A stretch of 64,000 bases of DNA from CAVVFX01 sp963747535 (lineage in GTDB: Bacteria > Acidobacteriota > Terriglobia > Bryobacterales > Bryobacteraceae): the NCBI GenBank assembly GCA_963747535.1, contig CAVVFX010000011.1, positions 124,001-188,000 of the forward strand, read 5' to 3'. Shown here piece after piece: positions 37,301 through 44,198 of this stretch. The notes beneath the pieces are model-generated. The model saw nothing but the letters and a program-made list of their open reading frames with translations. It ran no database searches and was not told the DNA's origin. Made by a program: the position numbers and the translations under genes. How positions within the stretch are numbered: position 1 is the first letter of the stretch; each line of letters starts with the position of its first letter.

Positions 37301-37464
37301 ATGGAGAATCGGCGCAGATCAACTTCGCCGGCTTGACGCCGCAAGCGGTGGGACTGTACCAGGTCAATTTCACAGTGCCTGCCGATGCGCCGGCGGGGAA
37401 CCTGACGGTTGTAGTGTCGCAGGGCAACGCGCTGAGCAACTCGGGAACGATCGCCGTGCAGTAG
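31312..37464 (+). CDS. Giant secreted Ig-repeat protein with BACON-like and Solibacter-type C-terminal domains
   Basis: Protein of 2050 residues with a signal peptide (residues 1-29, cleaved after ASA). Residues about 35-1265 are some fourteen He_PIG-type Ig modules of 80-100 residues, each with GxxYSQxFxASGGxG, YTxxxxxxPPGL, LSGTPTxxGxxxFT and DS. About 1270-1700 are BACON-like repeats (WLSASPSG, NVNQTGLQAGTQSG). Another Ig-like module with paired Cys follows (1710-1810). The last 225 residues (APGTIVQIYGSGLSP, PLYYVSDGQINAELP, GEILTIYLAGMG, GLYQVNFTVP) are the Solibacter C-terminal domain (TIGR03437-like). Probably an adhesin or cell-surface binding protein. An internal block of about 437 residues is duplicated. 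Confidence 0.92.
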   Translation: MKMRRWSSRIVFAVLLLLLAAVVADRASAQITITITNSPPFGTEGISYSFQFQASGGTSPYTYTCQSPCGVPSGLTLNPSGLLNGIPTTSGTFPFFVVASDSSNPPNTSVPVPKSIQIGLPPLDINTTSVPNATRGVAYNAPLSASGGSGGYSWSSASGTNLPSGLSVVATGAISGTPSLSATAGVYTFTVEAKDSSGDLAFQQLTLTLDNPAMALTGSLPPGIVGTPYPSGSGVSASGGNGGPYTYSWSGTTPPGLSLNASTGAVTGTPTSSGPFRFTVSVSDGTPLFTPAFTPQGYSITVYSAITLSPTSIPAADAQSNYLQPQTFKASGGSGSGYTYSISTAPPGMSFSPAGTLSGPPSSNGSFSFTITARDSLGLTGTSPTITLTVNPALTLSPTSLSPGQVGTAYPQVNFSASGGSGVYTLTSGVNVPGLTFNAGTLSGSPTKAGTYPFTVTAKDSLGYTATNNYTLSIANPPITVGPASIPPGQVGVSYSQVFTALGGNGGPYTFSISPQSPPFGLTFTASTATLSGSPTSFGTSNVTITAGDGTLTGQISYSLTIAPATLTLSPSSIPNGTVGTFYSQTFTAGGGLGTYTFSIIGTQPPGLNLTSSGATATLSGTPTTGGAYTFTVQVTDGTNKASQNPTVTVTNLPITLTPVSLPAGIVNGVYPQQTFTASGGNGGPYTYTMTGSVPGLGLTGAVLSGTPTTANTYNFTIGVSDGSQFTPAFTPKGYSITVYPAINVTPTTIPAADPMVNYSQPFGASGGSGSGYTYTISALPPGLTLNASTGVLSGPPSASGPFPFTITAHDSLGFTGTSPTITLTVNPALTLSPTTLAAGQVGTGYSQAFTASGGSGSYTYSLVGSAPGGLSLTSSVLSGTPTASGTFNFSITAKDSLGGTATNAYTLSIANPPVVVQPLSLPTGQVGVSYSQAFTASGGNGGPYTFSIGAAAPFGLGFTPSTATLSGTPTSSGSASITISATDGTLTGQRAYTLTVVSTGLTLSPSTLANGIVGKAYSQSFTASGGLGTYTFTLSPSTPPAGLTFVASGATATLSGIPTASGSFPLSVQVTDGSSKLANNYTLSVNPALSVLTTSLPGGAVNTGYSTTLSASGGAPPYTWSLSSGNGLPSGLTLLASGVVTGVPAANGTFSFGVTVIDSTGVSANASLSLVIQPAPLQFTTTSPLPPAVSGANYSVTFGATGGVPPYTFSLSSAPPTGLALNGAVLSGILTIAGSTPVPYNIPVQLSDSAGGKAGATFQVTVQPAAGGLILSAASLAFTAVSGGPTLPPQYVSVSSTNLASLTFSAGSDSPWLSASPSGNNLSTPATLQINVNQTGLQAGTQSGNIDITGPDGMHTVSVTLTVTALPPMLSVAPTLVSFSTDGTSQPGPGSIQVSNAGSGTLTFSASVLNGSSWVSLGSSPTAVNAGTPVTIPVNAVITGLGTGAYYDVIQINSSAGTANVPVTLLVAGASTINVVPTGNLFSSRAGQGESDGAQSFQVITTGSSSITWNASLTGGSGWVTLNTASGTSSPNNPGVVSYAVAPSNLSAGNYYAQIQISASGATNSPVTFIVVATVAPASSPAVPDPSPAGLLFVASPGSPVPPAQTVQVNTSSTSQVNFSAAANTSGGGNWLTVSPQNGATSTGSPGQVNVTANATGLATGVYQGGVGFTLQGNATAVRTVNVVLIVTGSAQTPSLVSTSSPAPQISVTPQSTCAPSKLVALETGLVSNFSTPAGWPTPLAIQLVDDCANPVSNASVVASFSNGDAPLALQLSSSQNAVYSATWNPHGTSSQVTVTARATAPSLQSATAQIVGAILPNQVPILYPHGTIHNMNPQAGAPLAPGTIVQIYGSGLSPAALQTGLPLPTNVNNTIVLIGGIAAPLYYVSDGQINAELPLELAAGKQYQILISANGALTIPDTLNIVAVTPGVAAMTNGTIIAQHADGSYVTATAPAQPGEILTIYLAGMGLTDVAITTGEVSPSSPLAHPLVQPTVTVNGESAQINFAGLTPQAVGLYQVNFTVPADAPAGNLTVVVSQGNALSNSGTIAVQ

Positions 37465-37513
37465 GGGTGGGTGCGAACAGAGCGTTGCATAGTCCAATGT
37501 TTGCGTTGGTGGG

Positions 37514-37550
37514 GCAGGCGGTTTCGCCTGCGTCGGCCGCTGACGGCCGA
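37514..37550. repeat. Two adjacent perfect hairpins
   Basis: GCAGGCG-GTTT-CGCCTGC (37514-37531) is directly followed by TCGGCCG-CTGA-CGGCCGA (37533-37550). Both stems are perfect 7-mers. They lie 50 bases after the giant gene and before the TPR gene. They could terminate transcription although no T-run follows, or be a further REP-like element. Confidence 0.75.
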
Positions 37551-37640
37551 ATTTTGCAAGTACCTCTGAAGTCTCTGTTCACGGCGGGCGTGGGGCGTGT
37601 TTTTGCTTATAATGATCACAGACACACAAGCAGGACCGTA

Positions 37641-39332
37641 ATGGGGAGAGTTATTCTTTGTTTACTTCTGATCTCCGCTGCCTGCGAAGCTGAAAACCGT
37701 TGGTATGAGAGCCGGTCGGGACCGATCGAGCTGCTTTCGGATGCGCCGCAGCAGAAGTCCCTCGCGACGCTGGGTGAAGCCGAACAGCTGCGTTTCGTGT
37801 TAGGCCGCCTGCTCGGTATCGATGACTTGCAAGCCGATCCCAAGGTGCGGTTAGTCATCTTCAAAGACGCGCGAGACGCCTCGCAGACCGGAGCGACGCC
37901 GGCGCCCTTGCTGGTTGAAGGACGCAATCGCCGCGCTATTGTGATGATCGCGGGACAGAAACTCGCCGCGGATTCCATCCGGCAACTTACCAGAATGTTT
38001 ATCGAACGCAATACCGGTCGTTTGCCGCCGGAGTTCGAACACGGCCTCGAAAACTTTCTTACCACCCTCGATGTCAACGGCACACATGTCAAGTGGGGTG
38101 CACCGCCGGAGCATCCGGACCGCGATTGGGCCCGCATCGCGCTACTGGCCACCAGCCCGGAGTATGCCGGGCGAGCCGGCATCCTGCTTTTTAATTTGCA
38201 GAAGGGGGCCGCTGACGTTCCCGCATACCACAACGCGTTCAACAAGACCAAGGCGGAGATCGAGTCCGAGGTCGACCGCTTCTGGGCTGCCAAACAGTTC
38301 GTCGCTGCCGATGCACCCAGCCGGGCAATCAATGCGCTGCGCGACTTCGACGTCCACCAACTCGATCCCGATGTCGCTGAATTGGAACTGGCGGATCTGC
38401 TCACGCCCCAGTCCGAGGCGGTGTACAAGCGACTGATCGACAAGCATGTGCGGCTGGTGGATTGTTACGAAGGACTGGCGCTGCTGGCGCTGCACAACAA
38501 CGACAGCCTGGCGGCGGGAGACTACCTGAACAAAGCTATCGCGGCCGGGAGCCAGAATGCCGCCATCCTGATCCGGTATGCGCGGCTCGAGAAAGACCCT
38601 CAGAAGGCGCGTGCGGCCCTGAGCAAAGCCGTGCAGGCCGACATGAACTCCGCCGAGGCGCACCACGAGTACGCCGGCCGCCTTTCCGGTGCGGACCAGA
38701 TCAAGGAACTGCAGGCCGCGGCCAAACTGGCCCCGCAGAACATGGAGTATCAGGCGGACCTGGCGCGCGCTTACCTCGCAGCCAAGCAGTTTGCACTCGC
38801 AGCCAAGGCATGGACCGCTGCCGAACAGGCGGCTACTAACGACACGGATCGTGAGAAGATGATCCAGGCGCGCCTGCAGATCGAGTCGCAGCGCCTGGAT
38901 GATGAGGCAGCGGAACGGAAGCGGCAGCAGGAAGAGGAGCGCAAGGATCTTGAACGAGTGAAGGCCGAAGCCATTGCCCGTATCCGCGCTGCCGAGGCGA
39001 AGGCCAACGGTACCCCACTCGATTCCGATACGATGACGAAAGCAGTTCCCTGGTGGGATGGTCCGAAAGCTCCTAACCGGGTGGAAGGAACGCTGCGCCA
39101 GGTGGACTGCATGGGAAAGCAGTTGCGGCTGGTGATCCTCACCAAAGAAAAGAAAACTGTTCGGCTGCTCATCCCCGACATGTCCAATGTGGCAGTGAAG
39201 GGGGAGCAGATTTCGTTTGCCTGCGGCGTGCAGAAGCCGCGGCAGATCATCGTCGACTATACTCCAAAGCCTGACGCCAAATCAGGCACCGCGGGAGAAG
39301 TCGCTGGAATCGATCTCGAAGGGCAGCCATGA
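37641..39332 (+). CDS. Secreted TPR protein with degenerate peptidase-like N-terminal domain
   Basis: Protein of 563 residues: signal peptide (MGRVILCLLLISAACEA), then WYESRSGPIELLSDA and VRLVIFKD, a layout seen in DUF1570-type gluzincins of this phylum. The position of the HExxH helix reads RQLTRMFIERN and the later EGLAEF motif reads FEHGLENFLTTL, so zinc residues appear lost. Residues about 300-460 are TPR-like helices, followed by a charged coiled coil (AAERKRQQEEERKDLER) and a C-terminal small beta domain (VEGTLRQVDCMGKQLRLVI). The ATG at 37641 has AGGA upstream. Its stop overlaps the glycosyltransferase start (ATGA). Confidence 0.75.
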   Translation: MGRVILCLLLISAACEAENRWYESRSGPIELLSDAPQQKSLATLGEAEQLRFVLGRLLGIDDLQADPKVRLVIFKDARDASQTGATPAPLLVEGRNRRAIVMIAGQKLAADSIRQLTRMFIERNTGRLPPEFEHGLENFLTTLDVNGTHVKWGAPPEHPDRDWARIALLATSPEYAGRAGILLFNLQKGAADVPAYHNAFNKTKAEIESEVDRFWAAKQFVAADAPSRAINALRDFDVHQLDPDVAELELADLLTPQSEAVYKRLIDKHVRLVDCYEGLALLALHNNDSLAAGDYLNKAIAAGSQNAAILIRYARLEKDPQKARAALSKAVQADMNSAEAHHEYAGRLSGADQIKELQAAAKLAPQNMEYQADLARAYLAAKQFALAAKAWTAAEQAATNDTDREKMIQARLQIESQRLDDEAAERKRQQEEERKDLERVKAEAIARIRAAEAKANGTPLDSDTMTKAVPWWDGPKAPNRVEGTLRQVDCMGKQLRLVILTKEKKTVRLLIPDMSNVAVKGEQISFACGVQKPRQIIVDYTPKPDAKSGTAGEVAGIDLEGQP

Positions 39333-41878
39333 AGAATCTGAGCAAACTGCTGCCGGGCGGGAAAAGAGAGCCCAAGGTCGTGGTGGTGTTTTCGACCGCC
39401 GGGGTGGATTGCGACCGGTTGATCCGTCATCTCTGCCGCCGTTTTGCGAAGACTCCGGTTGCGGCGTATCCCATCCACGTCTACTGTCTGGAGACGCCCT
39501 TGGAGGCGCCGCGATGCGCCAACGTGGTGGTGGACAGGGACTCGCGCCGTTTATACGCCCGCGCGCAGGAGGAGTTAGCCGGCGTCTGGGTGGCGTTTTC
39601 CGCAACGTCGTGGAATAACCGGCGTGGCGGAACACTCATGAAGCTGATACCGCTGACGATGCCGCCATTCCGCGGGATCGTCGGCAACGAAAACGGCGAC
39701 GTCTTTGACCTCAAGTTGTTTCCCGTCACGCGTCATTTGATCGATCGTGTCAGGCAGTGGTTCCACTCGAATTCAGCAGACGTCGCGCATTGGTTCGAGC
39801 TTCGCGTGCTTTGGCCCGCCAGGCATAGCAGCGCGTGGTTCCGGCGGAAAGTGCGTGACAAGCTGGTCTGGGGCACCGCTGTCACGCTGGGCCGCATGGC
39901 GTGGTTTGCCAAGCGCGCCGGACCGTATACCCACGCCATGTACGAGAGGCTGCCGAAAGGGAAACCGGCCCCGCTTCAGCTCGACTCCGCACGCGGTCCG
40001 GACGCTGGCATTACCCGCATCGATTACCAGGATCTCGACTGGGAGCGCGCCAAGATCAAAAGAATTGTAGAGGAGAGCGAGTCGAAATTCGTGTTGTTCT
40101 GCCGGTCCGATTTTGTGGAAAGCTTCGACGATTTTCTGCCGCTCTTCGAGGATCCACTCACGTTTGCCGTCACGCGCCAGACCGGGTTTCGGGAATGGCG
40201 TCCGATCATGATCGCGGTTTCACCGTTCCGGCCCCTGGCCCCCAAAGAAGCTTCGCGAGTCGCCTCGCCGCTGGGAGCGGCTGTCTTGGTTGACCGGCAG
40301 AAACTGCTCAAATTGACGATACCCAAAACGCTGGTTTTCGGGGCTGCGTGGCTGAATCTCTTCTGGCGCGCCGGGGCGGCGGGATGGCGCAGCTACAGCA
40401 TCGGGGCCAAGACCGCAGTCCCGCAACAGCAGGGCTTCTGGCTGGAGGAAATGCTGTTCGTCAAGCATCTCTACCTGGACCCCGAGTTGCGTCGCCTGGC
40501 GGCCGAAGCTCCACGGTTGTGCCGCGGCAATATCGGTTTCCGGCCTGATCTGACCCAGCCGTATCGTTCGCTGCCCCGCGTCCTGGTGGTCGCTCCGTAT
40601 CTGCCATTCCCGCTGTCGCATGGCGGCGCAGTGCGGATCTATAACCTCTCGAAAGCCCTGGCCGGCCAGGTGGACTTCATTTACATCTGCTTCCGCGAAA
40701 TGACCGACCTGGTGGATTATGAGGAACTGCACAGTATTTTCCGCCAGGTGTATGTGGTCGATCGGGATGAGATCAACAGCGATGCCGAACTGCCGAGGCA
40801 GGTCAACCATTACGAGTCGTCCAGCATGCGGGCGCTGATTGCCAGTGTGGTGAAGGAGCAGTCTGTGGAACTGCTGCAGATCGAATACACCGACATGGCA
40901 GGCTATCGTGAAGCGGCACCGCGACACCCCGCTATCCTGGTGGAGCACGATCTCACCTACACACTGCATCGCCAGTTCATGGACCGGGACGCGAGCCCCG
41001 CGGTGAAGCAGGAGTACGAGCGATGGCTGAAGTTTGAAACGGAGCGGCTGCGAGCGTTCGAGAGCGTCTTCGTCATGTCGGCGGAGGATCAGGATGAAGC
41101 GGTGCGGGTGGGGTCCAATCGCCATCACACTTACGTCATTCCCAATGGGGTCGATCTGGAGAAGTTCCGGGCTCTCCCACGGTCCCCTCAAAGCACCCCG
41201 GAGATTTTCTACGTAGGCTCTTTCCGGCACCTACCCAACTATCTGGGCTTTGAAGAACTGCGCACCAGGATCATGCCGCTCGTGTGGGAGCAGTTTCCCG
41301 ATGCCACACTGCGGGTAGTCGCCGGGCCGGATCATGAGAAACACTGGCGCAATGCCTTGAAGGGTTCAGGGTCGCGGGAGGCGGCGATCCCGCATTTGGA
41401 TCCGAGAATCATCATTCACGGTTTCGTGTCGGATCTTTCACCGCTCTACGAAACAGCACACATCGTGGCTGTGCCCCTGCCCTTGTCGGCTGGCACCAAT
41501 ATCAAGGTGATGGAGGCACTGGCCTGTCAGCGCGTCGTGGTCAGCACGCCGGCGGGAGTCCAGGGACTGGGGTTAAGGCACGAGTCCGACGCGATCGTTT
41601 GCGGTCTGGGAGAGGAGTTCGCGGACGCCATCTGCCGCATGCTCGGGAACCCGGCATTACGCGACGAGATTGCCCGGAGGGGCCGTGCCACCGCCGAGGC
41701 CCGTTTCGGCTGGAATGCTATCGCGCGGGATGCCCTGGACGTTTACTCACTCCTTATTCGAGAATCGCGCGCCCAGCGCGCCACCGGCAACGGAGGCCAG
41801 CGAGAGCAGGACAAAGAAGATGACCATGACCAGGAAAATGGCCATGGCGAAGGTCGCGGGGTTCTCAAGAGTGCGTAG
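39329..41878 (+). CDS. Two-part glycosyltransferase with C-terminal GT4 domain
   Basis: Protein of 849 residues. Residues about 415-815 form a GT-B glycosyltransferase of the GT4 type: VLVVAPYLPFPLSHGGAVRIYNL (donor loop), HTYVIPNGVDLEKFR, EIFYVGSFRHLPN, IIHGFVSDLSPLYETAHIVAVPL and the E-x7-E-like region GTNIKVMEALACQRVVVSTPAGVQG split over two strands. The first 400 residues have a GT-A-like flavour (VVVVFSTAGVDCDRLIRHL, FVLFCRSDFVESFDDFLPLF) but are not confidently assigned. The last 40 residues (EQDKEDDHDQENGHGEG) are low-complexity because they lie antisense to membrane helices of the next gene, with a 132-base convergent overlap. Confidence 0.82.
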   Translation: MKNLSKLLPGGKREPKVVVVFSTAGVDCDRLIRHLCRRFAKTPVAAYPIHVYCLETPLEAPRCANVVVDRDSRRLYARAQEELAGVWVAFSATSWNNRRGGTLMKLIPLTMPPFRGIVGNENGDVFDLKLFPVTRHLIDRVRQWFHSNSADVAHWFELRVLWPARHSSAWFRRKVRDKLVWGTAVTLGRMAWFAKRAGPYTHAMYERLPKGKPAPLQLDSARGPDAGITRIDYQDLDWERAKIKRIVEESESKFVLFCRSDFVESFDDFLPLFEDPLTFAVTRQTGFREWRPIMIAVSPFRPLAPKEASRVASPLGAAVLVDRQKLLKLTIPKTLVFGAAWLNLFWRAGAAGWRSYSIGAKTAVPQQQGFWLEEMLFVKHLYLDPELRRLAAEAPRLCRGNIGFRPDLTQPYRSLPRVLVVAPYLPFPLSHGGAVRIYNLSKALAGQVDFIYICFREMTDLVDYEELHSIFRQVYVVDRDEINSDAELPRQVNHYESSSMRALIASVVKEQSVELLQIEYTDMAGYREAAPRHPAILVEHDLTYTLHRQFMDRDASPAVKQEYERWLKFETERLRAFESVFVMSAEDQDEAVRVGSNRHHTYVIPNGVDLEKFRALPRSPQSTPEIFYVGSFRHLPNYLGFEELRTRIMPLVWEQFPDATLRVVAGPDHEKHWRNALKGSGSREAAIPHLDPRIIIHGFVSDLSPLYETAHIVAVPLPLSAGTNIKVMEALACQRVVVSTPAGVQGLGLRHESDAIVCGLGEEFADAICRMLGNPALRDEIARRGRATAEARFGWNAIARDALDVYSLLIRESRAQRATGNGGQREQDKEDDHDQENGHGEGRGVLKSA

Positions 41879-42379
41879 CATCTGCTGATAGTTGGGATCG
41901 TGAGCCCAATTCGTGGTCATCTGCTGGGTCATCTGCTGGTGAATTTCGTCGGCCCATTTCCCGTCGCTGAGCACGGCGAAGGTGGTGAGCAGGACGGTCA
42001 TGATCCCAAAAGTGAAGACGCCCGTGATCCAGCCCAGCTTTGCGCCGCTGCTCACCGAAAGCGGCCGTCCGGTTCGCTTGCGGTACATCCAAACGGCCAT
42101 GAAGCCAGCTCCCATGGACCAGACGATGAAGAGGAACCCGACAAAAGGATTGAAGTCGAGCAGAATCGTCAGCGCGGCCGCTGCAAAAGCGATTCGCAGG
42201 GCCGCCGGATTGGCGAACGAAACCTCTTGAACGACTCCGGCGGGCAGTACCGGAGGCGTGACGATGATACGTGGAAATTCGGTTGGTATTTCCGCTTCGC
42301 CGGACGTTGGTCTTCCACACTTATGACAAAAGCGCGAGCCTTCAACCAACTGGGTCCCGCAAGTACAATATTCCGGCAT
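41747..42379 (-). CDS. Zinc-ribbon membrane protein
   Basis: Protein of 210 residues from the ATG at 42379. An N-terminal zinc ribbon CTCGTQLVEGSRFCHKCG is followed by a linker, then transmembrane segments (about 58-85, 100-125 and 180-205: MAIFLVMVIFFVLLSLASVAGGALG). Zinc-ribbon plus membrane proteins are common in this phylum; function unknown. Its 3' end overlaps the glycosyltransferase gene on the other strand. Confidence 0.75.
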   Translation of the reverse strand: MPEYCTCGTQLVEGSRFCHKCGRPTSGEAEIPTEFPRIIVTPPVLPAGVVQEVSFANPAALRIAFAAAALTILLDFNPFVGFLFIVWSMGAGFMAVWMYRKRTGRPLSVSSGAKLGWITGVFTFGIMTVLLTTFAVLSDGKWADEIHQQMTQQMTTNWAHDPNYQQMLRTLENPATFAMAIFLVMVIFFVLLSLASVAGGALGARFSNKE

Positions 42380-42408
42380 TGATGGAGGGCGCGCCCTTGG
42401 CACCCTCT

Positions 42409-42927
42409 TCAGTTTGCCTTAGGCTCTCCGATAGAGGCAAGCGAGATTTCGGTTGAGCTGCCGCGATCGTACAGGACAATCACCCGCTTACCGCCGCGAT
42501 TTTCGCCGTGCATCTCGACTTTGCCGGCGTGCTGAATCACACTCATGTCGGGAAACTTGTCTTCGTAATATTTCTGCACTTTGTCGATCGGGTCCGAGGT
42601 TTCCCACTTACCGGCTACAATGTGCAGATCGTGTTCGCCGACCGCGGAAGAGAGGTCGACCACGGCATTATCCTGCGTCTTCAATGGCTTCGCGCCGGGA
42701 TAAAGGGGTATGCCGCCAGTCTGCGGTTGGCCGCCCTGGTTGTGGTTGACGTGAATGGATCCGAATGGGGTCTCCACTTGCACGTCGTTGCCGGTACCCA
42801 TTTGGCGGACTCGAATGGTGTGGGCGAAGAAAATCCCTCCGAGCACCAACAGCGCGGAGACGAGGAAGAAGCTCATCACGAGCCATCCGATCACACCACC
42901 CCTTTTGCCGCGGACGTGGGTCTGCAC
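42409..42927 (-). CDS. Membrane-anchored hypothetical protein
   Basis: A basic N-terminus (VRGKRGGVIGW) leads into a transmembrane anchor (LVMSFFLVSALLVLGGIFFA) and an extracytoplasmic domain with ETPFGSIHVNH, GIPLYPGAKPLKT, DKVQKYYEDKFPDM and GKRVIVLYDRGSSTEI. The open frame reaches 43044, but residues upstream derive from a REP-like repeat, so a later start is likely: GTG at 42927 is used, GTG at 42894 is possible. Function unknown; paired with the zinc-ribbon gene downstream. Confidence 0.65.
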   Translation of the reverse strand: MQTHVRGKRGGVIGWLVMSFFLVSALLVLGGIFFAHTIRVRQMGTGNDVQVETPFGSIHVNHNQGGQPQTGGIPLYPGAKPLKTQDNAVVDLSSAVGEHDLHIVAGKWETSDPIDKVQKYYEDKFPDMSVIQHAGKVEMHGENRGGKRVIVLYDRGSSTEISLASIGEPKAN

Positions 42928-42980
42928 TTCGGCTGCCGCGCGGGTAGGGAGCCTCGAAAAGCGACTGCCGCGCAGCCGGG

Positions 42981-43010
42981 CCGACCACATAAGACGATGG
43001 TCCGCCGTAC
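42981..43010. repeat. REP-like repeat family A, copy 3
   Basis: CCGACCACATAAGACGATGG and then TCCGCCGTACGG; arms CCGACCA / TGGTCCG with one mismatch. It lies in the divergent promoter region upstream of both flanking genes. Confidence 0.75.
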
Positions 43011-43059
43011 GGGAGGTTTCGTGCGCAGCCGGAACGTCGATCATGGTAACTTTTCCTGA

Positions 43060-44028
43060 ATGGACGATATCACGATACTTATTTTAGGCAAACCAAGGCA
43101 CGCACAACTCCAACTTCTGCACGGGCTCAATGGGAAGGTACGCATTCTGCAGGCTACAAGTTCGGAGGAAGCTGCGGTAAAGGCGCCTGAGGCAGACGTC
43201 ATTCTTGCCTGGGACGGGCAGCGCGACGTGATTCACGCGGCGATCGCCAACGCCTCGCGAGTCCAGTGGATTCACGGGCGCTTCGCGGGACTCGACCATG
43301 TCGTAACTCCGGAACTGAAAAAGAGCACCATTCCTTTCTCCAATGGCCGGGGAGTCTTCAGCCAGTCGCTGGGAGAATTCGTGCTGGCTGCCATGCTTTA
43401 CTTTGCGAAGGACATTCCGCGCATGCGGCGCAGCCAACAAGCCGGGAAGTGGGAACCGTTCGATATCCTCGAACTCAGCAGGCAGTCGATGGGGATCGTG
43501 GGCTATGGGGATATCGGCCGGGCCTGCGCGTGGCGGGCGAAAGCCATGGGGATGCGGGTGCTGGCGTTGCGGCGGCATATGGAGCTCTCGAAGGAGGACC
43601 CGCACGTCGACCGAGTGTATGGGAGGGATGGGCGGCTGGACATGATAGCGGAGTCCGATTACGTGGTCTGCGCCGCGCCGCTGACGGCCGAAACCAAAGG
43701 CATGTTCAGCGATGCGGAATTTGGGGCGATGAAGCCCAGTGGAGTGATCATCAACGTGGGACGGGGACCGGTGATCGATGAACCCGCCATGATCCGGGCT
43801 CTGGAGAGCGGCCGGATCAAAGGCGCCGGACTGGATGTGACGTCGGTCGAGCCGCTGCCGGCGGAGAGTCCGCTCTACAAGATGGAGAACGTCCTGCTGT
43901 CGCCGCACTGCGCGGACCACACCACGGACTGGCTCGACGACGCCATGAAGTTCTTCCTTCAGCAGTTCGAGCGGTTCCGGAAAGGGCAGCCGTTGGAGAA
44001 TCTGGTTGATATGTCTCGGGGGTACTAG
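43060..44028 (+). CDS. D-isomer 2-hydroxyacid dehydrogenase
   Basis: Protein of 322 residues. NAD-binding GIVGYGDIGRACAWRAKAMG, substrate-side SNGRGVFSQSLGEFVLAAML, catalytic Arg in INVGRGPVIDE, catalytic Glu in DVTSVEPLPAESPLY and catalytic His in LLSPHCADHT. Family members reduce or oxidise 2-keto / D-2-hydroxy acids in the cytoplasm; the substrate (phosphoglycerate, glyoxylate or other) cannot be decided. Too short for a SerA with ACT domain. Confidence 0.9.
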   Translation: MDDITILILGKPRHAQLQLLHGLNGKVRILQATSSEEAAVKAPEADVILAWDGQRDVIHAAIANASRVQWIHGRFAGLDHVVTPELKKSTIPFSNGRGVFSQSLGEFVLAAMLYFAKDIPRMRRSQQAGKWEPFDILELSRQSMGIVGYGDIGRACAWRAKAMGMRVLALRRHMELSKEDPHVDRVYGRDGRLDMIAESDYVVCAAPLTAETKGMFSDAEFGAMKPSGVIINVGRGPVIDEPAMIRALESGRIKGAGLDVTSVEPLPAESPLYKMENVLLSPHCADHTTDWLDDAMKFFLQQFERFRKGQPLENLVDMSRGY

Positions 44029-44073
44029 CAGAGATGCAGAATGGCCGCTCTGCAGCCTCCCCCAGGGGGTTGC

Positions 44074-44103
44074 CCCGACCACGGAAAACGATGGTCTGCC
44101 CGG
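44074..44103. repeat. REP-like repeat family A, copy 4
   Basis: CCCCGACCACGGAAAACGAT followed by GGTCTGCCCGG; one arm is degenerate relative to copies 1 and 2. Located between the dehydrogenase and ilvE. Confidence 0.75.
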
Positions 44104-44198
44104 CGGGGGTTTTGTAGCGAACACGGGCAGTGTAGCCTCGTGCGAACAGAAGATGATAGTCTGGAATTAACAGTTAGCAAACTGTAAAGGTAAGGATC

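Noticed and set aside
31312..37464. CRISPR-like or tandem-repeat array because of the strongly repeated sequence.
   Set aside because: The repeats are in frame, vary at third positions and encode Ig-type modules; they are protein repeats.
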